In this document: positions 1 to 6,305 of the stretch, piece after piece
Layout of the letters: each line of letters begins with the position of its first letter
Position numbering within the stretch: position 1 is the first letter of the stretch
From: an uncultured bacterium
GTDB lineage: Bacteria; Bacillota_I; Bacilli_A; RF39; UBA660
Length of the DNA: 7,324 nt
Reading direction: 5' to 3'
Assembly: GCA_905215635.1 (NCBI GenBank)
Contig: CAJMQX010000031.1
Coordinates: 1-7,324, forward strand
Made by a program: the position numbers and the translations under genes
Notes under the pieces: generated by a model
Database searches by the model: none
The model's input: the letters and a program-made list of their open reading frames with translations, nothing else
What the model was told of the DNA's origin: nothing

Positions 1-22
1 GGCGGCCTCAATCCGTCGTCCG
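1..22. other. GC-rich left edge, possible junction or artefact
   Basis: Sixteen of the first 22 bases are G or C, whereas the DNA just after is very AT-rich. Read in the frame of the following gene these bases give Arg-Pro-Gln-Ser-Val-Val-Arg, using CGG, GTC, GTC and CGA, which are rare codons in the rest of the window. The frame stays open, so this could be genuine coding sequence. It could equally be a contig-end chimera or leftover adapter. The sequence alone does not decide. Confidence 0.4.
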
Positions 23-1319
23 ATACCTATCTAAATATGAAAATGAAGATAATATATTAGATTATGAAATATATGCTCTTACTGTTGATAGTGCAAAAGC
101 TACAAAAATTGGTAAATTATCAGAATTAAATTTAAATATTAATCCAAGTTATTTCTACTTTAATTATAAAAATCTAAAAGCTATAGAAAAATTAATTGGT
201 TCAGATTTTCTTAGTAATTTTAATTATGATGATGGTATTAAAACTATTGCTAGTGAATTAGAAAGAATAATACCTGATAAAGAAAAATCAAAAGAATTAT
301 TAAATAGTTTAGATTCATGGAAACAAAATGATAGTGATGCAAAATATAAAATAAAAAATATATTCTATCGTACCATTAGTGAATATTATATGGAAAAATA
401 TCATAAAGATATATCAACTGATTTAATGATGCAATACTGTTTATCAACTATTGATAAAAATCAAGTAAGATATGCTTGTAATATTGCTCCAGTAATTACT
501 TTTGATGGAGTACCTTATGGTAAAAATATCGTTTTTGATGAGAAGAAAGTAGGAAATGATTGGACTGTAACCGTGAGTACACAAGAATATCTTTATAAGT
601 TTTCAGGTTATGATGACGATGGCAGTGTTTTATTTGATCGAGTAGATAGTGAAAAAACATATTTCTGTGACCTAGATAACATTAAAAATTTTAATAGACA
701 AGAGTATTTTAATTATAGAAATAGTATTACTATTAATAACGATTATAATACCATCGTAGGATCAGGCAATCTATATAATAATGCTCAAATTGCCATGTTT
801 AAACTTCTTCCTTATGATGTAGTAGATAGTTTTGTAACACATGATGCTGATGCTTCTAATGAAGATATTATTAAAGAACTTATGAAAATAATACCTGATA
901 GAGCTAAGGCCGAAGAATTTATGAACGTTTACAACATAGCATGCATAGAACCAACTGGCGATTATTTACCACTATATGAAGAATACTATCAAGCCAAATA
1001 TCATAAAGATCCACAAGATGATTTATTCTTATTATCAGTATATGATGAAGAAGCCTTCGATAAAGTAGTCAGAGACAAATATGAACTATATGATGTTTCT
1101 CAAGTAGCAGTATCCATGACAAAAGGACAAGATGGTTATGGAGATTATGAATTATATATTCTAGATAATAGCGACTATGGTACATATAAGGATAGATCTG
1201 GAAATGAAATACAAGCTCTAGGTATAAATAATGTTAAAGATATAGGAAAACTAAGTGATAACTTTAAAGACTTTAGTTATCAAGAATACTTAGCAAATAG
1301 TATTCAAAATAAAAGATAA
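3..1319 (+). CDS. Repeat-containing protein of unknown family, 5'-truncated
   Basis: I do not recognise this family. The frame is open from base 3 to the TAA at 1317-1319, giving 438 residues with the N-terminus missing. The ATG at 390 is not the start: it has no Shine-Dalgarno site, and its Met lies inside a conserved repeat motif (EYYMEKYHKD). The protein is acidic and rich in Tyr, Asp and Asn, with no membrane segment in the visible part. Diverged repeats are visible. A DYE(I/L)Y motif occurs at residues 20-24 and 371-375, IGKLS at 36-40 and 414-418, IIPD at 89-92 and 296-299, and EYYxxKYHKDxxxDL at 127-141 and 327-341. This gives two units of about 200 residues plus a partial third at the C-terminus. 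Tandem modules of this kind suit a binding or structural role, but that is inference. It ends 22 bases from a convergent gene. Confidence 0.8.
   Translation, partial: RPQSVVRYLSKYENEDNILDYEIYALTVDSAKATKIGKLSELNLNINPSYFYFNYKNLKAIEKLIGSDFLSNFNYDDGIKTIASELERIIPDKEKSKELLNSLDSWKQNDSDAKYKIKNIFYRTISEYYMEKYHKDISTDLMMQYCLSTIDKNQVRYACNIAPVITFDGVPYGKNIVFDEKKVGNDWTVTVSTQEYLYKFSGYDDDGSVLFDRVDSEKTYFCDLDNIKNFNRQEYFNYRNSITINNDYNTIVGSGNLYNNAQIAMFKLLPYDVVDSFVTHDADASNEDIIKELMKIIPDRAKAEEFMNVYNIACIEPTGDYLPLYEEYYQAKYHKDPQDDLFLLSVYDEEAFDKVVRDKYELYDVSQVAVSMTKGQDGYGDYELYILDNSDYGTYKDRSGNEIQALGINNVKDIGKLSDNFKDFSYQEYLANSIQNKR
381..425 (+). repeat. Protein-level repeat motif, copy 1
   Basis: This stretch encodes EYYMEKYHKDISTDL, copy 1 of a 15-residue motif in the left-edge protein. 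It matches copy 2 (981-1025) at 10 of 15 residues, including the run KYHKD. The two DNA copies have diverged, so this is an old duplication of protein modules and not a recent DNA repeat. Confidence 0.75.
981..1025 (+). repeat. Protein-level repeat motif, copy 2
   Basis: This stretch encodes EYYQAKYHKDPQDDL, 200 residues after copy 1 (381-425). In both copies an IIPD motif lies upstream, 44 residues before KYHKD in copy 1 and 37 in copy 2. Conserved order with variable spacing supports a duplicated domain. Confidence 0.75.
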
Positions 1320-1329
1320 TAGACAATAA

Positions 1330-1366
1330 AAAAAGTAATGATTATTCAATATAACCATTACTTTTT
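1330..1366. terminator. Shared convergent terminator hairpin
   Basis: The arms AAAAAGTAATG (1330-1340) and CATTACTTTTT (1356-1366) are perfectly complementary. Inside them TTAT/ATAA can add four more pairs across one position. In the minus transcript that position is a G-U wobble, giving a continuous 16-bp stem followed by more U residues. In the plus transcript it is an A-C mismatch. The hairpin can serve both convergent genes but looks stronger for the minus-strand operon. The stop codon of the minus-strand gene (1342-1344) lies inside it. Confidence 0.85.
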
Positions 1367-1770
1367 AATTTAGCTATAATATATTCTTCTGACTTAGCAC
1401 CAACTATTCTATTAGCAGTAGTAATCTCATCTCCATCAGTAATAAAAGCTGTTATTGGTGTTGAATCAAAACTAATATGTTTAACAAATTCTTTTTTATC
1501 GTCATTGCTAAGTAAATCATACTCCATATAATAAGCAGTCAATTTATATTTTCTCAAAATCTTTTTAAATACTGGTTTATATTCTTTACAATGAAAACAA
1601 GTAGTTTGACTAACTAATAATATAAAGTTCTCTTTGTTATCTAATTTTTCCATTACTTCTTTATAGCTAAGTTCTTTTAAATAAGAATTATTAATATGAT
1701 TATCTATAATTAAAGCTCCTATTAGAATTACTATACATATACTAACAATAATTATTATCTTCTTTTTCAT
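1342..1770 (-). CDS. Membrane-anchored thioredoxin-fold protein (CFHC)
   Basis: This is a 142-residue protein with a Lys-rich N-terminus and one hydrophobic helix at about residues 4-22, so the rest should lie outside the membrane as a signal-anchored domain. The C-terminal part looks like a thioredoxin fold: a beta strand (FILLVSQ), the redox motif C58-F-H-C61, and a cis-proline signature S103-T104-P105. Members of this superfamily reduce, oxidise or isomerise disulfides; the direction cannot be told here. The family includes the short bacteriocin-transport accessory proteins, but no bacteriocin gene is visible. I chose the ATG at 1770 over the in-frame ATG at 1791 because it has an AGGTGA site 4 bases upstream and gives a normal MKKK signal anchor. 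It follows the peptidase gene by 35 bases and is probably co-transcribed with it. Confidence 0.8.
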   Translation of the reverse strand: MKKKIIIIVSICIVILIGALIIDNHINNSYLKELSYKEVMEKLDNKENFILLVSQTTCFHCKEYKPVFKKILRKYKLTAYYMEYDLLSNDDKKEFVKHISFDSTPITAFITDGDEITTANRIVGAKSEEYIIAKLKSNGYIE

Positions 1771-1774
1771 AACA

Positions 1775-1780
1775 TCACCT
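1775..1780 (-). promoter_or_regulatory. Shine-Dalgarno site that sets the thioredoxin start
   Basis: AGGTGA on the minus strand sits 4 bases before the ATG at 1770. The alternative ATG at 1791 has only a weaker GAAGTGA one base away, too close to work well. The same AGGTGA core precedes the upstream peptidase gene. Confidence 0.65.
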
Positions 1781-1805
1781 GTAATAATCATATCACTTCT
1801 AATAT

Positions 1806-2363
1806 TTATTTACAAGTTTTTTTAATATATTCTTCTAAGGTCAATTTGTTCATATATATATTTTTAGCGGCTATATTACCAACATATCTAAAGTGCCAAG
1901 GCTCATGATTGTATCCTGTTATATCTTCTTTCCCAAATGGATATCTTAAGATAAATCCGTATTTATATGCATTTTCCATTACCCATTTAATTTCTTCAAA
2001 ATCTACTATTTCATGTTCTATATAACATTTATTATCTCTATATACACAAATATCGATTGCTAATCCTGTTTGATGTTCTGAAGCTCCAGCTTTAGCTATA
2101 TATCTAAATGCATAATTAAGTCCCTTTTCTGCTATTAATCTATTATATATTTTATCTTGATATTCATAGCATCTATATCCACTCATAATATCAATTAAAT
2201 ATCCCTTATCTAAAGCATCTTTTTTCATCAGGTTAAACATCTCAAGTACTTTCTTACATATCATAACATTATTTTTATATTTACTTTCACTATCTACTAA
2301 ATCTTCTGGTATATAGGTCTTATCTAAAAAGTTATTCTTATTAACTAACATAAGATAATTCAT
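1806..2363 (-). CDS. VanY/VanXY-like D,D-carboxypeptidase or dipeptidase, LAS family
   Basis: This is a complete 185-residue zinc peptidase of the LAS/VanY family, which removes the terminal D-Ala of peptidoglycan stem peptides or cleaves D-Ala-D-Ala. The hallmarks are in order: SGYR (61-64, Arg64 for substrate binding), SEHQTGLAID with Zn ligands His97 and Asp104, and EPWHFRYVG with catalytic Glu154 and Zn ligand His157. The start is fixed: a TAA codon directly precedes the ATG, and AGGTGA lies 6 bases upstream. There is no signal peptide or membrane helix, so the enzyme should be cytosolic. Length, lack of signal, the opening LVNKN and the ending TLEEY resemble, from memory, the VanXY enzymes of vancomycin-resistant enterococci. 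No D-Ala-D-Ser ligase, racemase or VanRS pair is present, so resistance is not supported. It is the first gene of a two-gene unit with the thioredoxin-fold gene. Confidence 0.88.
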   Translation of the reverse strand: MNYLMLVNKNNFLDKTYIPEDLVDSESKYKNNVMICKKVLEMFNLMKKDALDKGYLIDIMSGYRCYEYQDKIYNRLIAEKGLNYAFRYIAKAGASEHQTGLAIDICVYRDNKCYIEHEIVDFEEIKWVMENAYKYGFILRYPFGKEDITGYNHEPWHFRYVGNIAAKNIYMNKLTLEEYIKKTCK

Positions 2364-2380
2364 TTAAATTCACCTATAAT

Positions 2381-2409
2381 ATTATATTCTTAAGTTATAT
2401 ATATGTTAA
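2381..2409 (-). promoter_or_regulatory. Candidate sigma-A promoter for the peptidase-thioredoxin operon
   Basis: On the minus strand there is a -35 box TTAACA (2404-2409; 5/6 to consensus), a 17-base spacer, and a perfect -10 box TATAAT (2381-2386). Initiation would fall near 2374, at the edge of the AGGTGA ribosome site, so the leader would be very short. The -35 box overlaps the end of the pcrA terminator T-tract. Chance matches are common in DNA this AT-rich. Confidence 0.5.
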
Positions 2410-2442
2410 AAAAGAATTACCTTATATCTTGGTAATACTTTT
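2408..2442 (-). terminator. pcrA intrinsic terminator overlapping its stop codon
   Basis: On the minus strand AAAAGTATTACC (2431-2442) pairs with GGTAATTCTTTT (2410-2421) at 11 of 12 positions, with one T-T mismatch. The 9-base loop holds the TAA stop of pcrA (2422-2424), and a T-run (to 2408) follows. The upstream arm therefore also encodes the last residues of PcrA. Confidence 0.75.
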
Positions 2443-4515
2443 ATGTTTAGCCATCATTTTCTTAATTCCATAAGGATGTGGGAAAGCTATTGTTACTAAA
2501 GATTTATCAGCTGCTACGACAATTCCTTCTCCAAACTCATCGTGTTTAACATGGTCTCCTACTGAATAAGATATATCATCATTTCTAAACATGTTTCCCT
2601 TAACAAAGTTAGAAGCTTTATTTACTAAGCTAACTCTGTTGTTCTCACATTCAATGTATTTTGTATCTATTTCATCCATAAATCTACTAGGCATATTAAT
2701 CTGGGTATTTCCAAATAGCATTCTTTTTCTTGCATTTAGCATCCATAAGTTCTTTTTAGCTCTTGTAATAGCTACATAACATAGTCTTCTTTCTTCCTCA
2801 ATAGCAGCCATTGTTCCTTCATTAATTGAGTTATAATGTGGAAATATTCCTTCTTCCATTCCTACTATAAAGACATTATCAAATTCAAGTCCCTTAACTG
2901 CATGTATTGTCATTAAACTAACTTTATTACTACTATCCTGATGTTCTGATATATCACTAACTAAAGATACTTCATTTAAGAAATCCGTTAAAGATATAAC
3001 TCCATATTCTTCTTCATACCCTTTAGTAATAGACTTAAATTCTTCTAAGTTTTCTAATCTAATTTCAGATTCTAAGCTTTTATCATTAGCTAATTCATCT
3101 CTAAGACCACTTCTTTTAAGAACTAATTCTACCATATCAGTAAGGGTTAAATTTTCACATTCCTTCTGCATTTCCAATATCAAATTCTTAAACCATAATT
3201 CTTTTCCTGTACTAATAGCATCAAATAAAGAAATCTTTTTCTCATTAGCTATATTAGATATATTCTCTATTGTTTTATCTCCTATTCCTCTTTTAGGAGT
3301 ATTAATAACCCTAAGTAAACTAACATCATCATCTGGATTATTAATTAATCTTAAATAACATAGTAAATCTTTAATTTCTTTACGATTATAGAAGTAAAAA
3401 CTACCTACAATTCTATAAGGAATACCATTCTTAAGCATTTCTTCTTCTATTAATCTAGATTGTGCATTAGTTCTATATAAGATAGCTATATCTTCATAAC
3501 TTACATTATTATCATGTAATTCTTTTATTTTATTAGATACATACTCACATTCTTCTTTATCACTATCTGCTTTAATATATTTAACTTTACTTCCTATATC
3601 ATTATTACACCATAAGTTTTTATCTTTTCTCATTTTATTATGTTTAATAACACTATTAGCAGCATCCAAAATATTTTGTGTAGATCTATAATTTTCTTCT
3701 AGTAATATAACTTTACAATTAGGATAATCCTTCTCAAAATTCAATATATTTTTATAATTAGCTCCTCTAAAGGCATATATTGCTTGATCATTATCTCCAA
3801 CTACAAAGATATTTTTATGGTTATTACATAGCATTTTACTAAATATATATTGTGCTTCATTAGTATCTTGATATTCATCTATTAAGACATATTTATATTT
3901 ATCTTGATAATATTTTAATACTTCTGGATATTCTTTAAATAATTTAATTGGTAATATTAATAAATCATCAAAGTCTACTGAGTTATTAATTTTAAGTTTA
4001 CTTACATATCTTTCATATAATGATGTAATATTTCTATCAAATTCCATTTTAGTATATTCACTAGGACTAAGAAGTTCATTCTTAGCAGAACTAATTTTAT
4101 TTCTAATATCTCTAGCATTATAAAATTTAGGATTTAAATTCATTTCTTTCATCAGTTTTTTAACTACTGTCAAAGTATCATCACTATCTAATATAACAAA
4201 ATTACTTTTATATCCTAATCTAGCATAATTTTCTTTTATTAGTTTTAATCCTAATGAATGGAATGTTGATATTTGTATACTTTTAGCATCCATTCCTATT
4301 AGTTTTATAACTCTATCTTTCATCTCTTTAGCAGCTTTATTTGTAAATGTAATAGCTAAAATGTTATCAGGACTAACTCCATTCTCGATTAAGTAAGCAA
4401 TTCTACTAGTAAGTACTTTGGTCTTTCCAGATCCTGCTCCTGCCAACACTAACATTGGCCCATCTATATGTTTTACTGCTATTTCCTGTTGCTTATTTAA
4501 ATTACTTAAATTCAT
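2422..4515 (-). CDS. pcrA: ATP-dependent DNA helicase PcrA (UvrD/Rep family)
   Basis: This is a complete 697-residue superfamily 1A 3'-5' helicase, slightly shorter than typical PcrA (about 720-750). In Gram-positives PcrA takes part in repair, in clearing RecA and stalled RNA polymerase, and in rolling-circle plasmid replication. All helicase motifs are visible: Q motif (LNKQQ, 6-10), Walker A GAGSGKT (26-32), motif Ia ITFTNKAAKEM (55-65), STFHS (83-87), DEYQD Walker B (213-217), motif III GDNDQAIYAFRGA (240-252), motif IV ENYRS (274-278), motif V TIHAVKGLEF (536-545) and motif VI with YVAITRAKK (580-588). Residues about 650-697 (VGDHVKHDEFGEG onward) form the C-terminal Tudor-like domain, which in PcrA/UvrD binds RNA polymerase. 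GGAGG lies 4 bases before the ATG. It ends in its own terminator, so it appears to be transcribed alone. The assignment is secure. Confidence 0.97.
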   Translation of the reverse strand: MNLSNLNKQQEIAVKHIDGPMLVLAGAGSGKTKVLTSRIAYLIENGVSPDNILAITFTNKAAKEMKDRVIKLIGMDAKSIQISTFHSLGLKLIKENYARLGYKSNFVILDSDDTLTVVKKLMKEMNLNPKFYNARDIRNKISSAKNELLSPSEYTKMEFDRNITSLYERYVSKLKINNSVDFDDLLILPIKLFKEYPEVLKYYQDKYKYVLIDEYQDTNEAQYIFSKMLCNNHKNIFVVGDNDQAIYAFRGANYKNILNFEKDYPNCKVILLEENYRSTQNILDAANSVIKHNKMRKDKNLWCNNDIGSKVKYIKADSDKEECEYVSNKIKELHDNNVSYEDIAILYRTNAQSRLIEEEMLKNGIPYRIVGSFYFYNRKEIKDLLCYLRLINNPDDDVSLLRVINTPKRGIGDKTIENISNIANEKKISLFDAISTGKELWFKNLILEMQKECENLTLTDMVELVLKRSGLRDELANDKSLESEIRLENLEEFKSITKGYEEEYGVISLTDFLNEVSLVSDISEHQDSSNKVSLMTIHAVKGLEFDNVFIVGMEEGIFPHYNSINEGTMAAIEEERRLCYVAITRAKKNLWMLNARKRMLFGNTQINMPSRFMDEIDTKYIECENNRVSLVNKASNFVKGNMFRNDDISYSVGDHVKHDEFGEGIVVAADKSLVTIAFPHPYGIKKMMAKHKSITKI

Positions 4516-4559
4516 ACTTCCTCCTTGTAACTTCTAATATTTTGTCTTATTACTACCTA

Positions 4560-4568
4560 ATTATATCA
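4560..4568 (-). promoter_or_regulatory. Extended -10 promoter for pcrA
   Basis: The minus strand reads TGATATAAT: a perfect TATAAT (4560-4565) preceded by the TG of an extended -10 element (4566-4568). Seventeen bases upstream there is only a poor -35 (TTAAAC), as is usual for extended -10 promoters. Initiation near 4553 would give a leader of about 37 bases before the pcrA ATG. Confidence 0.6.
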
Positions 4569-4594
4569 TATTTTCCCATATTGTTTAATATAAG

Positions 4595-4623
4595 TTGACT
4601 AAAATAAAATAATTAATTATAAT
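4595..4623 (+). promoter_or_regulatory. Sigma-A promoter for the DUF2238-like/RDD operon
   Basis: TTGACT (4595-4600; 5/6 match) is followed by exactly 17 bases and a perfect TATAAT (4618-4623). Initiation near 4630 gives a leader of about 14 bases carrying GTGAGGA just before the ATG at 4644. It is the best-matching promoter in the window and is divergent from the pcrA promoter. No operator-like inverted repeat is evident between them. Confidence 0.75.
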
Positions 4624-4643
4624 ACATAAAAAGTGAGGAAAAT

Positions 4644-5447
4644 ATGAAAAAAATAAATAAGTTTAAAAAAATAATTGCATCATCTGATAAGAAGTCTGTA
4701 AGAGTCTATATAATTATTCGTTTCTTAATTTTAATATGTCTAATTATGCAAATAATTCATCATGAATGGAATAATGCTTTCTTATGTTTAATGACTCTTA
4801 TCTTAATAACTCTTCCATTTATTATTGAAAAGAAGTTTAAAATAGAATTGCCTGATACCCTAGAAGTTATAATTATTTTATTCATCTTTGCTGCTGAAAT
4901 CCTAGGAGAGATAAATAATTTCTTTAATATCTTTAAACATTGGGACACTATGTTACATACTATTAACGGCTTTATCTGTGCTGGAATAGGTTTCTCTTTA
5001 GTAAATCTTCTTAATAAAAATTCATCTAAGATAAACTTATCCCCATCATATCTCTTATTAGTATCCTTTGCTTTCTCAATGACTATTGGTGTAATGTGGG
5101 AATTTGCCGAATATACCATGGATAAAGTTTTCTTAACAGATGCTCAAAAAGATCATCAAATAACTACTATTTCATCAGTATACTTAAATGAAGAAGGTAA
5201 AAATGAATCAGTAATTTTAAAAAACATAGAGTATACTAAGATATATTCTAAAGATAAAGATGGTAATCTTATAGAAACTACTATTGGTGGTTATTTAGAT
5301 ATCGGCCTAAATGATACTATGAAAGATTTAATGGTAAACTTTCTAGGAGCTATTACTTTTAATCTAATAGCGTATCTCTATATAAAAGGAAATAAAAAAT
5401 ATCAATTTGTTGAAGACTTACTACCTACTAAAGCTAGTAATGTATAA
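4644..5447 (+). CDS. Polytopic membrane protein, DUF2238/YjdF-like
   Basis: This 267-residue protein has about six hydrophobic segments, near residues 22-38, 43-62, 71-90, 106-124, 135-158 and 229-247. Conserved-looking polar residues lie at the membrane edges: HWDTMLH (99-105), WEFAEY (152-157) and LNDTMKDLMVNFLGA (222-236). The order WD..LH, WE..E, then D-x-M-x-D-L-x-x-N-x-x-G resembles the DUF2238 (YjdF) family of uncharacterised membrane proteins; this assignment is from memory of the pattern. A polar stretch at about 161-221, with acidic residues and a Gly-Gly-Tyr turn, separates the last two motifs and is probably a soluble loop. His and Asp/Glu at helix ends could bind a metal or lipid headgroup, which is inference. 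GAGGA lies just before the ATG. It is first in an operon, 14 bases before the RDD gene. Confidence 0.6.
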   Translation: MKKINKFKKIIASSDKKSVRVYIIIRFLILICLIMQIIHHEWNNAFLCLMTLILITLPFIIEKKFKIELPDTLEVIIILFIFAAEILGEINNFFNIFKHWDTMLHTINGFICAGIGFSLVNLLNKNSSKINLSPSYLLLVSFAFSMTIGVMWEFAEYTMDKVFLTDAQKDHQITTISSVYLNEEGKNESVILKNIEYTKIYSKDKDGNLIETTIGGYLDIGLNDTMKDLMVNFLGAITFNLIAYLYIKGNKKYQFVEDLLPTKASNV

Positions 5448-5461
5448 AGAAAGGAAAAAAC

Positions 5462-6241
5462 ATGAAAGAAAGAAATATTATGAAAGATTTAAATTTAAAA
5501 CCAGTAATTAAAAGAATTGGAGCTTATATGATAGATATAATTATCGTTCTTATAATAGCTACCAGTATCACTAACATCCCTGTAATAAATAAACATTTTG
5601 AAGAATATCAAACTCTATATCAAGAATATCAAGAAAAATATCAAGAGTACACTAATACTACAAGTTTATTAAATAACTCCTATCAAGACAAAAAGCTAAC
5701 TAAAGAAGAATATGATAAACTAATAGAAAATAATACCTATAAAGATATTATCTCTAAATATTATGAAGACGAATTATTAGAAGAAAAAGAATATAATGCT
5801 CTAAAAAAAGAAATAGACACTACTTATAAATCTCTTGTTAACGACTATAGTTACAATCTTCAAAAGAAAGGTATATATAACTCTATAATTACACTTACTA
5901 CAACTCTAATCTATTTTGGAGTTATCCAGTATCTTCTAAAAGGTCAAACTATCGGCAAGAAACTTCTTCATCTAAAAGTAGTATCTGCTAATGATAAAAA
6001 AATAACTATCTTAAATTATCTACTAAGAAGTCTAATATTAAACAATGTCTTCTTAAATGGTATCAATCTAATATTCTTAAACTATGCTTCTAAAGAAGTA
6101 TTCACAAAATGTGATAGTATTATAAGCTTCTTAGTGAGCTTTGTAGAGGCCCTAATTATCTACCTAGTTCTAATAAGAAAAGATAATCGTGGTCTACATG
6201 ATTTAGCTTGTAATACCAAGGTAATAGAATTAAATTCATAA
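5462..6241 (+). CDS. RDD-family membrane protein with long helical insert
   Basis: RDD proteins are small multi-pass membrane proteins of mostly unknown function; some are proposed to be ion antiporters. This one has 259 residues. The opening block RIGAYMIDIIIVL holds Arg18 and Asp25, followed by the first helix (about 23-40). The second signature GQTIGKKLLHLKVV is at 161-174, just after a helix at about 140-158. Two more helices follow (about 183-207 and 220-238), and the family's usual closing block is RGLHDLACNTKVIEL (243-257). Residues 42-136 form a charged insert between helices 1 and 2, on the non-cytoplasmic side if Arg18 is inside. It starts with an aromatic heptad pattern (F46, Y49, Y53, Y56, Y60, Y63) and holds two related stretches near 78-90 and 104-118 that resemble the LT-x-x-EY of SHOCT-type motifs. 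The ATG at 5462 has AAGGA 6 bases upstream. The transcript ends at the hairpin at 6271-6305. Confidence 0.85.
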   Translation: MKERNIMKDLNLKPVIKRIGAYMIDIIIVLIIATSITNIPVINKHFEEYQTLYQEYQEKYQEYTNTTSLLNNSYQDKKLTKEEYDKLIENNTYKDIISKYYEDELLEEKEYNALKKEIDTTYKSLVNDYSYNLQKKGIYNSIITLTTTLIYFGVIQYLLKGQTIGKKLLHLKVVSANDKKITILNYLLRSLILNNVFLNGINLIFLNYASKEVFTKCDSIISFLVSFVEALIIYLVLIRKDNRGLHDLACNTKVIELNS

Positions 6242-6242
6242 T

Positions 6243-6270
6243 AAAAAAGACCTCTATAAATATAGAAGCC
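6243..6270 (-). terminator. Terminator for the HdeD-like gene
   Basis: On the minus strand GGCTTCTATA (6261-6270) and TATAGAGGTC (6249-6258) pair over 10 positions including two G-U wobbles, with a 2-base nominal loop, followed by six T residues (6243-6248). In the plus transcript the two wobbles become A-C mismatches, so it should work mainly on the minus strand. Confidence 0.65.
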
Positions 6271-6305
6271 AAAAGTATTAGCAATAATTTGCTAATGCTT
6301 TTTTT
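6271..6305 (+). terminator. Terminator for the DUF2238-like/RDD operon
   Basis: AAAAGTATTAGCAA (6271-6284) pairs over 14 positions with TTGCTAATGCTTTT (6289-6302), loop TAAT, then three more T residues. One T-G wobble pairs in the plus transcript but becomes a C-A mismatch on the minus strand. The T-run abuts the stop codon of the convergent gene (6304-6306). Confidence 0.85.

Noticed and set aside
390..1319. Separate 309-residue gene starting at the ATG at 390
   Set aside because: The frame is open upstream to base 3, there is no ribosome site at 390, and the Met lies inside a repeat motif conserved 200 residues later.
1342..2363. Vancomycin-resistance locus
   Set aside because: Only a VanY/VanXY-like peptidase is present. 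No D-Ala-D-Ser/Lac ligase, VanH, VanT or VanRS gene is in the window, and such peptidases are common without resistance.
2591..2779. Plus-strand 62-residue open frame inside pcrA
   Set aside because: It lies wholly antisense to the conserved helicase coding sequence, with no ribosome site. Its hydrophobic look comes from the antisense of Lys/Glu/Asn-rich codons.
4760..5119. Minus-strand 119-residue open frame
   Set aside because: It is antisense to the DUF2238-like gene, which has a strong promoter and ribosome site. It has no recognisable domain or ribosome site of its own.
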